A model generated the notes under the pieces. That model ran no database searches, was not told the origin of the DNA, and was given only the letters and a program-made list of their open reading frames with translations. A DNA stretch of 64,000 nt from Ignavibacteriota bacterium (lineage in GTDB: Bacteria > Bacteroidota > Ignavibacteria > SZUA-365), in assembly GCA_016218045.1 (NCBI GenBank), contig JACRFB010000031.1, positions 1-64,000 of the forward strand, in the 5' to 3' direction. Positions 52,552 to 61,678 of the stretch are shown here, piece by piece. Numbering within the stretch: the stretch's first letter is position 1; every line of letters begins with the position of its first letter. The position numbers and the translations under genes are program-made.

Positions 52552-54444
52552 ATGGCTTCTCTTTCGCAACGATTCAAATACCGGTTCGACAATTTTATGG
52601 CCCGCGGCACGGGGGCGCTCATCGGCGGACTCGGCGCGCTCGCGCTCATGCTGCTGCTCCTCGTTGTCGGTGCGCTCTGGCTGCTCGGCGCGGTCCCGCA
52701 GGACGCGGGCGGACACTCGCTGTGGGGCATGACCTGGCTCACCTTCATGCGCATGATCGACACGGGCGCGATCAGCGGCGACAGCGGCACGGCGCTGTAT
52801 GTGGCCCTGATGTTCCTCGCAACTCTCGGCGGCATCTTTCTCATGAGCACACTCATCGGTGTGCTGAACAGCGGCATAGAGGCGCGTCTCGCAACGCTGC
52901 GGCGCGGCCGTTCGCGCGTGCTCGAGCAGAATCACACGGTCATACTCGGCTGGTCGCCCATGGTGCACGCGATCATCTCCGAGCTGGTCATCGCCAATGC
53001 CAACCGTCCGCGCGCCTGCATCGCCATTCTTGCGGACCGCGATAAAGTGGAGATGGAGGAGGAGATCCGCGAGAAAATCCCCGACACACGCGGCACACGC
53101 ATCGTATGCCGTTCGGGTGATGCGATCGACCTCGACGATCTCGAGATCGTGAATCCGCGCGAAGCGCGCGCCATCGTGATACTGGCGCCGGATTCCGGGA
53201 ATCCCGACGCGCAGGTGATCAAGATGATTCTTGCCCTCACGAACAATCCGCGCCGCAAGGAGGGGAAATATCACATCGTGGCCGAGATACACGACGAGCG
53301 GAACCTCGAGGTGGCAGCTCTTGTCGGCAGGGACGAAGTGGAGCTGGTGCTGGCCGACGATCTGATCTCGAAGATCACCGCGCAGACTTGCCGGCAGTCG
53401 GGCCTCTCGGTGGTGTACAACGAGCTGCTCGATTTCGACGGCTGCGAGATATACACACGCGCCTGTCCGGAACTTGCCGGACGCAGCTACGCCGAGGTGG
53501 TGATGGCCTACGACACCTCCGCGGTGATCGGGATTCTGCGTGCGGGACGCGACGTGTATGTGAATCCTCCCGCTGACACTCCGTTTGCCGCCGACGATCA
53601 CGTCATCGCCATCACCGAAGACGACGACACGCTTGTGCGCGCCGCGGCGGCGCCGCAGGTGGACGAGGCGGCGATGGTGTGGTCCGCCGCCGAGGTACCC
53701 CTGCGAGAAACGACACTGATGCTCGGGTGGAACAGGCGCGGTCCGCGCATTCTGCGCGAGCTTGATCGATACGTGGGCATGGGATCCGAGATGATTGTCG
53801 TCTCCTCGCTGGCAGGCACGGAGGATGAACTCGAGCAGACCATCGAAACGCTGAAGAACACCACCACACGTTTCATCCACGCCGACACGACCTTGCGCGC
53901 CACGCTCGACACGCTCGACTGCGCGCGATTCGACCACATCATCCTGTTGAGCTATGCGGAGGCCTATCCCGCGCAGGAGGCCGATGCGCGCACGCTGATG
54001 ACGCTGCTGCATCTGCGCGACATCGCCGACCGTTCCGGCCGGTCCTTCAGCATCGTGAGCGAGATGCTCGACTCGCGCAACCGCGCATTGGCCGATGTGA
54101 CACGCGCCGACGACTTCATCGTGAGCAATCTCATCGACAGCCGGCTGCTCGCGCAGATCGCCGAGAACAAACATCTTGCGTCCGTGTTCCGCGAAATCTT
54201 CGATGCCGACGGCTCGGAGATCTACATCAAACCCGCGGAGCAGTACATCCGCCCCGGCACGGCCGTCACATTTGCCACCGTCGTCGCCTCCGCCTTGCGC
54301 CGTGGTGAAACCGCCATCGGCTACCGCCTCCGCGCTCACGCCTCCGACCCGTCACGCGCCTACGGTGTTTTGATCAATCCCACTAAATCGCATCCGATTA
54401 CCCTGAATGCGGGCGACCGCGTGATTGTACTCGCCGAGAATTGA
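52552..54444 (+). CDS. CASTOR/POLLUX-like ion channel with paired RCK-type domains
   Basis: 630 residues from the ATG at 52552. Two transmembrane helices (about 22-47 and 80-105) flank a pore-like loop (WLTFMRMIDTGAISGD). The large cytosolic part has two Rossmann/RCK-type halves: TVILGWSPMVHAIISEL with later VEIH-like HIVAEIHDE, and TLMLGWNRRGPRILREL with later FSIVSEML. The repeated 'LGW' phrase is characteristic of the CASTOR/POLLUX/DMI1 family, whose plant members are nuclear-envelope cation channels; bacterial members are uncharacterised. It may gate K+ or other cations. A large 8-bp array follows directly. Confidence 0.85.
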   Translation: MASLSQRFKYRFDNFMARGTGALIGGLGALALMLLLLVVGALWLLGAVPQDAGGHSLWGMTWLTFMRMIDTGAISGDSGTALYVALMFLATLGGIFLMSTLIGVLNSGIEARLATLRRGRSRVLEQNHTVILGWSPMVHAIISELVIANANRPRACIAILADRDKVEMEEEIREKIPDTRGTRIVCRSGDAIDLDDLEIVNPREARAIVILAPDSGNPDAQVIKMILALTNNPRRKEGKYHIVAEIHDERNLEVAALVGRDEVELVLADDLISKITAQTCRQSGLSVVYNELLDFDGCEIYTRACPELAGRSYAEVVMAYDTSAVIGILRAGRDVYVNPPADTPFAADDHVIAITEDDDTLVRAAAAPQVDEAAMVWSAAEVPLRETTLMLGWNRRGPRILRELDRYVGMGSEMIVVSSLAGTEDELEQTIETLKNTTTRFIHADTTLRATLDTLDCARFDHIILLSYAEAYPAQEADARTLMTLLHLRDIADRSGRSFSIVSEMLDSRNRALADVTRADDFIVSNLIDSRLLAQIAENKHLASVFREIFDADGSEIYIKPAEQYIRPGTAVTFATVVASALRRGETAIGYRLRAHASDPSRAYGVLINPTKSHPITLNAGDRVIVLAEN

Positions 54445-54451
54445 CGCGGAC

Positions 54452-54675
54452 AGCGGGAGAGCGGGACAGCGGGAGAGCGGGACAGCGGGAGAGCGGGACA
54501 GCGGGAGAGCGGGACAGCGGGAGAGCGGGACAGCGGGACAGCGGGAGAGCGGGAGAGCGGGACAGCGGGAGAGCGGGACAGCGGGAGAGCGGGACAGCGG
54601 GACAGCGGGAGAGCGGGACAGCGGGAGAGCGGGACAGCGGGAGAGCGGGACAGCGGGAGAGCGGGACAGCGGGAG
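54452..54675. repeat. 28 tandem 8-bp units, AGCGGGAG/AGCGGGAC
   Basis: Twenty-eight units without a length change. They use two variants, ending G or C, that alternate almost perfectly (a 16-bp higher unit) except for CC at units 10-11, GG at 12-13 and CC at 18-19. It starts 7 bases after the channel gene's stop. Because 8 is not a multiple of 3 every frame gives the same kind of open peptide, but nothing suggests translation. Together with the next array it fills the 347-base spacer 54445-54791. The same unit, inverted, is at 748-787. Confidence 0.95.
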
Positions 54676-54694
54676 AGTGATTATCTTGTCGTTT

Positions 54695-54771
54695 GTCACG
54701 TGTTACGTGTCACCTGTTACGTGTCACCTGTTACGTGTCACTTGTTACTTGTCACTTGTTACTTGTAACGC
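54695..54771. repeat. Eleven tandem 7-bp units, GTYACNT type
   Basis: GTCACGT, GTTACGT, GTCACCT, GTTACGT, GTCACCT, GTTACGT, GTCACTT, GTTACTT, GTCACTT, GTTACTT, GTAACGC; all 7 bp, with C/T alternation giving a 14-bp higher unit. It lies 20 bases upstream of the next gene's ATG, so it would be in its leader or promoter region. Related to the end of the array at 19490-19612. Confidence 0.9.
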
Positions 54772-54791
54772 GAAATGTAAAAGGTCGATAT

Positions 54792-55955
54792 ATGTGGAAT
54801 CCAAGATTATATACTTTTGTTGTGCTGTGTGTGAGTTGGATATTGCTTGCCGGGACGGTGATGGGGCAGCAGCGCGAGCGTGTGTACGGGAAGAACAGGG
54901 TGTTGCACTCGAATGCCTGGTACGTGGAGCAGATGCGGTTGTGGCGTGAATACGCGGAAGCGAATCCGACCGATGCAGACGCGTGGCTTAATCTGTACCG
55001 TGCAAGCCGCAACGCGTACATCGTCGGTGAGGAAACCGACTCGTTGAATACGAAGGGCGCGAATCGTTTCGCGCGACTCGGCGCCATCGTGCGTTTGATG
55101 GAACGGCACGTGCCCGCATCCTGGCAGTATCATTACGCGATGTGGTTGAACGGGAACGGCAATCCTGCACGCGCGCCGTATCTCGAATACGCGGCGACAC
55201 ACGCCCGGGGAACGGCTGAACCGCAGCTCAGTCTGGCATATCTCCGCGAGCGATTGGGCGCGTACGCATCGCGTGACTCGGCGCTCGCCGCGTATTACCG
55301 GAGCGGCGAATTCTCGTCCGGGCTGCTCACCTACGCATATAATATGCTGGTGTCGATGGAGCCCGATGCTCTCGTCTTCACAGAAGGCGACAAGGACACC
55401 GACGGCATGTTGATTCTGCAGGGAAGCCGCGCGTTACGCCGCGATATACGGGTGCTCAATGTCAATCTGCTGCTCGAGGCGGCGTACCGTGACCGAGTCT
55501 TCGCGGAGCTTGGCATCGATCCGCTTCCGTTTGATCCGAGGGCTGATGATGCCTCCTTCGCCCGGTACAAGGCGTCGGTCGTTCGTCACGTCGCGGCGAA
55601 CCGCGGTGAGCGTCCGGTGTATGTGGCGGTGTCGGTTTCCGATGAGTATCGCGAGGCCATCGCGGGAAAACTCGGTTGCGTCGGCCTGGTCTATCGCTTC
55701 AGCGAGACGCCCCTCGATCATACCGCCGCACTCAAAAGGAATGTGGAACAGCACTTCCTTCTCGACGAACTGCGGGAGTATTTGCCGTACGACATCTCTC
55801 TCGGCAATCTCCGCGAATTCAATCTGAACTACCTCCCCGCTTTCGACATGCTCATCGGACACTACCGGGCAAGCGGCGACACCACACGCGCGGCGCGACT
55901 CTCCGATCTCACGCAACGCATCCGCGCGGACGCGCAAACGTTACATAACGAGTGA
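54792..55955 (+). CDS. Exported protein of unknown function
   Basis: 387 residues from the ATG at 54792, with a signal peptide (LLAGTVMGQ); open frame before it is only repeat. An N-terminal helical region has TPR-like spacing (NPTDADAWLNLYRASRNAY). The middle phrase LVFTEGDKDTDGMLILQGSR with RRDIRVLNVNLL resembles a segment of the large DUF2723 membrane proteins of Bacteroidota ('ngDnDt ... RpDVrvvN'). I cannot assign a function. It is flanked by a tandem array upstream and a convergent purD downstream. Confidence 0.7.
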   Translation: MWNPRLYTFVVLCVSWILLAGTVMGQQRERVYGKNRVLHSNAWYVEQMRLWREYAEANPTDADAWLNLYRASRNAYIVGEETDSLNTKGANRFARLGAIVRLMERHVPASWQYHYAMWLNGNGNPARAPYLEYAATHARGTAEPQLSLAYLRERLGAYASRDSALAAYYRSGEFSSGLLTYAYNMLVSMEPDALVFTEGDKDTDGMLILQGSRALRRDIRVLNVNLLLEAAYRDRVFAELGIDPLPFDPRADDASFARYKASVVRHVAANRGERPVYVAVSVSDEYREAIAGKLGCVGLVYRFSETPLDHTAALKRNVEQHFLLDELREYLPYDISLGNLREFNLNYLPAFDMLIGHYRASGDTTRAARLSDLTQRIRADAQTLHNE

Positions 55956-56012
55956 CAATCCTCTCCATCATCACATCGTCATTCCAGCGTCCCCACTCCC
56001 CGTCGCTCGGCC

Positions 56013-57296
56013 TTACAGCAGAGCTTTCCGTCCGATATCGGTGCGATAGTACGCACCGTCGAAGCGGATGCGCGCGACGGCGGAGTAGGCGAGTGTAATG
56101 GTGTCGCGCAGGTCGCGGCCGGGTCCGAGGGCGGTGACGCCGAGCACGCGGCCGCCGGCGGTGACGACGCCGTCACTGCCGAGTTTTGTGCCGGAATGGA
56201 AGACCAGGACGCCTTCGGCGTCGGGATCGATACTCTCGAGACCCGAGATACGCCTGCCTGTGTCATACGCGTCGGGATAGCCGCTCGCCGCCATCACCAC
56301 ACACACGGCATTGGCGTCGTGCAACGCGATGCGGTTGCGCTGCAGGTCGCCGCGCGCTATGTCGTCGAGCAGGCGCACGAGGTCCTCGTCGATGAGCGGC
56401 AGCACCACCTGCGTTTCCGGGTCGCCGAAGCGGCAGTTGAATTCGAGCACCTTGGGCCCTTCGTCGGTGAGCATGATACCCACAAACAGGACGCCTGTGA
56501 ATGGTACACCGTCGGCTTTCATGCCGTCGATCACGGGTTTGATGATGCGTATTTTTATGTCAGCCAGTACCTCGGTGGGGACAAACGGGGTCGGGGCGTA
56601 GGCGCCCATACCGCCGGTGTTTTTTCCCATGTCGTTGTCGAGGATGCGCTTGTGATCCTGCGCGGGTGCAAGTGTGACAAAACGGTTGCCGTCGGTGAGC
56701 GCAAAGACCGAGGCCTCGACACCCTCGAGAAATTCCTCGATGACCAGCGTGCGGCCCGCATCGCCAAAGGCCGCGCCGCTCAGCATCGCGTCCGCTTCGA
56801 GTCCTGCTTCGTCGTATCCTCGCGCAATCACCACGCCCTTGCCGGCCGCGAGGCCGCTCGCCTTCAGCACCACCGGATACGCGGCATCGCGGAGAAAGGC
56901 GCGCGCCTCGTCCTGCTCGCCTTCATGGAACACCTTGTAGGCCGCGGTCGGAATGTGATGCCTCCGCATGAAGTCCTTCGCGAAGGCCTTGCTCGTCTCG
57001 AGCTGCGCGGCCGCGCGTGTCGGTCCGAAAATTCTGAGCCCCTCGGCGCGGAAGGCATCGACGATGCCCTCGGCAAGAGGTGCTTCAGGACCCACCACGG
57101 TCAGGTCGATCCCGTGGTTCTTCGCCCAGACCAGCAGGCCCTGCACATCGGTCGCCGCGATCGGAACGTTCTCCGCCACCTGCGCCGTGCCGGCATTCCC
57201 TGGCGCGCAATACAGTGCCGGCGTGGATGGACTCTTGCTCAATTTCCAGCAGATCGCGTGTTCGCGGCCGCCGCTGCCGATGACGAGGATTTTCAT
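56013..57296 (-). CDS. purD: Phosphoribosylamine-glycine ligase
   Basis: 427 residues from the ATG at 57296 (MKILVIGSGGREHAICWKLS), the canonical PurD N-terminus. The ATP-grasp enzyme makes glycinamide ribonucleotide in purine synthesis. Typical segments are VGPEAPLAEGIVD, SKAFAKDFM, VVLKASGLAAGKGVVIA, GGMGAYAP, GDPETQ and ASGYPDAYDTG. No other pur gene lies next to it, but guaB is 3 kb away on the same strand. Confidence 0.95.
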   Translation of the reverse strand: MKILVIGSGGREHAICWKLSKSPSTPALYCAPGNAGTAQVAENVPIAATDVQGLLVWAKNHGIDLTVVGPEAPLAEGIVDAFRAEGLRIFGPTRAAAQLETSKAFAKDFMRRHHIPTAAYKVFHEGEQDEARAFLRDAAYPVVLKASGLAAGKGVVIARGYDEAGLEADAMLSGAAFGDAGRTLVIEEFLEGVEASVFALTDGNRFVTLAPAQDHKRILDNDMGKNTGGMGAYAPTPFVPTEVLADIKIRIIKPVIDGMKADGVPFTGVLFVGIMLTDEGPKVLEFNCRFGDPETQVVLPLIDEDLVRLLDDIARGDLQRNRIALHDANAVCVVMAASGYPDAYDTGRRISGLESIDPDAEGVLVFHSGTKLGSDGVVTAGGRVLGVTALGPGRDLRDTITLAYSAVARIRFDGAYYRTDIGRKALL

Positions 57297-57342
57297 GGTG
57301 GAAGTCGATAATGCGGAGAACAATGGCATGGTGGATGGGGAG

Positions 57343-57406
57343 GTAGAAAGTAAAAGGTAGAAAGTAGAAGGTAGAAAGTCGAATGTGATTACGTGGAACG
57401 TGAAAT
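57343..57406. repeat. Nine mostly 7-bp tandem units, GTAGAAA type
   Basis: GTAGAAA, GTAAAAG, GTAGAAA, GTAGAAG, GTAGAAA, GTCGAAT, GTGATTAC, GTGGAAC, GTGAAAT. It lies upstream of purD and shares GTGGAAC-like units with the array at 19490-19612. Confidence 0.8.
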
Positions 57407-57611
57407 ATGCTTCGTGCGCAATAGTCGGTGAACGATGAAGAAAAAACCTCCTGGCCTCCGTGCCTCCCTGTTGCTTTTCTCCGGCACTCCTATCGCTCGG
57501 TTACTCCTGTGTGTATTTTTTCTTGCGATCCCTCGGTCTTCGAGCCGCGAAGGAACGGCCGAAGGCCGTCATATAAGTCTCCGCTTCCTCCGTTCCTCCT
57601 GTGTGTTTTTT
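57407..57611. other. Gene-free pyrimidine-rich stretch with a direct repeat
   Basis: The rest of the 315-base spacer 57297-57611 has no gene. It has CCTCC-rich segments, a direct repeat CTCCTGTGTGT followed by T-runs (57504-57514 and 57597-57607), and a 6-bp hairpin ACGGCC/GGCCGT (57556-57570). The second repeat copy ends 4 bases before the minus-strand glycosyltransferase stop. These may be remnants of another short-repeat family. Confidence 0.5.
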
Positions 57612-58919
57612 TCATGGGATAACCTGATCCTCGTGCAGGACGTTGGCGAAGATTTTTGCGAGTTCGCCGGTGAGGTGGCGGCGGTCGAATTGTGCGAGGA
57701 ATGAGTCCGCGGGCGCGGGCAGTGAGTGTGCGCGCCAGCGGGCGTGCAGCGTTTCGAGATGCGCGGTCATGGCCTGGACGTCGGTTGGTTCCGAGAGGAA
57801 GGCCACACCCGATTTTTCGAGCGTGCGGCGGGCCTCGCCCTCGGGCACGCTTGCGAGAATGGGTTTGCGCGCCGCGAGGTATTCGTAGAGTTTACCTGTG
57901 GACGCAACATCCATGCCGCGCGACGATCCGATGGTCAGCCACAACACGTCGGCCGAGCGTGTCAGCCGCACACAGTCGCTGTGCGGAAGATAGCCCAGCA
58001 TGTGCACGCAGTCGTCGAGTTTCATGGCCGCGATTTTGCGGCGGTCCTCCTCGCGCGGGGTTCCGGCGAAAGAGACCATCACCTGTCCGCGCGCGCGCGG
58101 CGCGCGTTCGAAAAACCGCGACAGCGCCTCGAGAAAACTGTCGGGTCTGCGGTCGATGTAAAAGGTGCCGGTGTAGACGATGTGCATGCGGGTGGGGTCG
58201 GCGGAGACGACGGATCCCTCGAAGTCGGCGGGGTCGAATCCCTGCGGCAGTATGGTGACGTCGTTGTGCGACAGCAGGCGCGAACTTCCGAGCGTGAGTT
58301 CCTTCATGCGCCGGTTGATCGTCACGATATGATGCGCGTAACGCAGCACGCTCATTTCCATGCGGTGATGGAGGAAGCGGTGCAGCGGCGTCGGGTACGA
58401 GTGCAGCGGATTCTCGAGCCAGGGATCCCGGTAATCGAGCACAAGGGGCAGCCCGAGCTGCTTGCGCGCGTCGCGCGCGATGAGGAAACCGGTGAAGGGC
58501 GGCGCCGTCGCGAAGATCAGGTCGAAGGGATTCCGCTCGTGCGCCGCGCGCGCCGCGCGCAAGGCATGCCTGCGCCATCCGATCTTGTTGTCGGGCACGA
58601 GGAAAAAACTGCCGAGCTTTACCGCCGCGCCGTAAGAACGGCCCGAGGGCATCTGCACCACCTTCTTCTTGCGGAAAAGGTGCAGGGGATCGAGAGACGG
58701 CGTGCGCAGAATCTCGACGGGAAGCCCGTCGAGTTCGGCGAGCAGACCCTCGTCGCGCGCGAAGTACCCGCGGTCCTCGACGGTGAGAACTGTCGGTTCC
58801 CAGCCGAAGGAGGGCAGGTACTTGACAAACTTGAGCGTGCGCTGCACACCGCTGAGACCCAGAGGCGGGAAGTAATAGGCGATGACGAGCACGCGCCGCC
58901 TGCGTGTTTCGTTTCCCAT
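57612..58919 (-). CDS. Glycosyltransferase family 4-like protein
   Basis: 435 residues with two Rossmann halves (GT-B). The N-terminus VLVIAYYFPPLGLSGVQRTL is typical of the GT4 subfamily that builds surface polysaccharides. The C-terminal half has IVYTGTFYIDRRPDSFLEAL, HMLGYLPHSD and the donor-site region STGKLYEYLAARKPIL with the conserved Glu. The sugar donor is not predictable. It starts 3 bases after the M24 peptidase gene on the same strand and is probably in its operon. Confidence 0.9.
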   Translation of the reverse strand: MGNETRRRRVLVIAYYFPPLGLSGVQRTLKFVKYLPSFGWEPTVLTVEDRGYFARDEGLLAELDGLPVEILRTPSLDPLHLFRKKKVVQMPSGRSYGAAVKLGSFFLVPDNKIGWRRHALRAARAAHERNPFDLIFATAPPFTGFLIARDARKQLGLPLVLDYRDPWLENPLHSYPTPLHRFLHHRMEMSVLRYAHHIVTINRRMKELTLGSSRLLSHNDVTILPQGFDPADFEGSVVSADPTRMHIVYTGTFYIDRRPDSFLEALSRFFERAPRARGQVMVSFAGTPREEDRRKIAAMKLDDCVHMLGYLPHSDCVRLTRSADVLWLTIGSSRGMDVASTGKLYEYLAARKPILASVPEGEARRTLEKSGVAFLSEPTDVQAMTAHLETLHARWRAHSLPAPADSFLAQFDRRHLTGELAKIFANVLHEDQVIP

Positions 58920-58922
58920 CGT

Positions 58923-60050
58923 TTACAACTCGATGAGCGCGCGTGGCGCCTGTGTAAGCAGTTCGCCGCCGTCCGGTGCAAGCAGCACGTCGTCTTCGAT
59001 GCGCACGCCGCCTTTGCCGGGTATGTACACACCCGGTTCGACAGTGAAGACCATGCCGGTTTCGAGTGTGCCGGGCGAGAGGCGGCTCAAGCGCGGAAGT
59101 TCATGTACCTCGAGTCCGAGACCATGTCCGAGTGCGTGTGAAAAGTATTCGCCGTATCCCCGCGTATCGAGCACGGTCCGCGCGGCCGCGTCCACATCCC
59201 GCGTGTCGACGCCCGCCTGCGCCGCGTCGATGGCGGCACGCTGCGCGTCGAGCACGGCCGCATGCATGCGCCGCATCGCTGGCCGCGCGCGGCCCACGGA
59301 TATCGTGCGCGTGATGTCGCTCGCGTAGCCGCGCACCACACAGCCGAAATCCAACAGCAGAGGATCGCCCGCGCGCAGCGCGCGATCGGAGGGCTGGCCG
59401 TGTACAAGAGCGGAGCGCGGACCCGACACTACGATCGGTTCGAAGGCATCACGCTCGGCGCCGTGCAGACGCAGACGGTACGATATTTCGGCGGCAATCT
59501 CGCGCTCTCGCATGCCCGGACGCAGCCAATCGAGCAGCGACACAAACACGTCGTCGGCGATGCCAGCCGCCGCGCGTATGGCCGCGACTTCGTCGTCGGA
59601 TTTGATGGAGCGAAGCCGGTCGGGCATGCCCGACATATCCACAAACGATGCGCCCGCAAAAAGACTGCGCATGTGACGGTACTGTTGATGGGTTACCCGT
59701 GCGTACTCGAGTCCGATACGGGCGGGGGGTGTGCCGCGCAGACTGCGGCGCAGTGCCTCCGTCAGCAGCCCGTCGGCGGGCACGAGGATGCGCCACCCCG
59801 ACACTTCATCGCGCACCTGCGTGGCATACCGCGAATCCGTCGCCAGCACGCCGCCGCGCGGTGTCACATAGAGCAGGGCGTTCGATCCGGTAAAGCCGGT
59901 CAGATGCCGTATGCTCGGAAGATGGTGCAGGAGCAGCACATCGAGCTTGCGCGCACGCATAGAAACGCGCAGACGTTGCAGGCGCTCCGCACAGACTGTG
60001 GAAAACTGTGGATAACCTGTGCGAGTTTGTGGATAAGTGCGGCTTCTCAT
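58923..60050 (-). CDS. Xaa-Pro aminopeptidase-type M24 metallopeptidase
   Basis: 375 residues of the M24B family (creatinase/aminopeptidase P). The two-metal site is complete: Asp in LLLDFGCVV, Asp in ASDITRT, His in GHGLGLEVHE, Glu in FTVEPGVY and Glu in VRIEDDV. Similarity to the family begins around residue 20 (RLQRLRVSMRARKLDVLLL), which favours the ATG at 60050 over the one at 59960. However, the first 18 codons then consist largely of DnaA boxes (encoding TYPQTRTGYPQFST), so the true start is uncertain. It probably removes N-terminal residues before proline in cytosolic peptides. Confidence 0.88.
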   Translation of the reverse strand: MRSRTYPQTRTGYPQFSTVCAERLQRLRVSMRARKLDVLLLHHLPSIRHLTGFTGSNALLYVTPRGGVLATDSRYATQVRDEVSGWRILVPADGLLTEALRRSLRGTPPARIGLEYARVTHQQYRHMRSLFAGASFVDMSGMPDRLRSIKSDDEVAAIRAAAGIADDVFVSLLDWLRPGMREREIAAEISYRLRLHGAERDAFEPIVVSGPRSALVHGQPSDRALRAGDPLLLDFGCVVRGYASDITRTISVGRARPAMRRMHAAVLDAQRAAIDAAQAGVDTRDVDAAARTVLDTRGYGEYFSHALGHGLGLEVHELPRLSRLSPGTLETGMVFTVEPGVYIPGKGGVRIEDDVLLAPDGGELLTQAPRALIEL

Positions 60051-60162
60051 TTCTCGGAGTCGGGAAAACCCATTATTCGGCGCGTTTTCGCCGATTTTAA
60101 ACTGAAAATGATGCTAGCCGCAATGGGACACTCCACGGAAGCGGTGCGGGACTTGTGGATAA
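59997..60162 (-). other. DnaA-box cluster, candidate replication origin or DnaA-controlled region
   Basis: Three perfect TTATCCACA boxes on the minus strand, at 60007-60015, 60028-60036 and 60154-60162, and a TTTTCCACA near-box at 59997-60005, all in one orientation. The first two perfect boxes are 21 bp apart and the last is 126 bp on, close to whole helical turns. Between them, about 60062-60115 is clearly AT-richer than the surrounding DNA and could be an unwinding element. It lies between the stop of guaB and the beginning of the M24 peptidase gene. No dnaA or dnaN gene is in the window. Confidence 0.6.
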
Positions 60163-60169
60163 CCTGGCA

Positions 60170-61651
<1,482 letters not shown>

Positions 61652-61678
61652 TCAATCCTTCTGGCGAGTGAGCGTGGA

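Noticed and set aside
52159-54339. A 726-codon minus-strand frame opposite the channel gene
   Set aside because: It overlaps the start region of one real gene and the whole of another. The composition is typical of an antisense shadow.
54452-54771. Possible CRISPR array
   Set aside because: The units are 7-8 bp and contiguous, with no unique spacers, no 25-40 bp repeats and no cas genes in the window.
54822-54829. TACTTTTG matching the TAnnTTTG promoter box
   Set aside because: It lies inside the signal-peptide codons of the 54792 gene, so it cannot drive that gene and is most likely chance.
54425-54949. Open frames running through the AGCGGGAG array, predicting AGERDSG-type repeat peptides
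   Set aside because: An 8-bp array free of stop codons is open in every frame by construction. The array is an intergenic repeat and the real gene starts at 54792.
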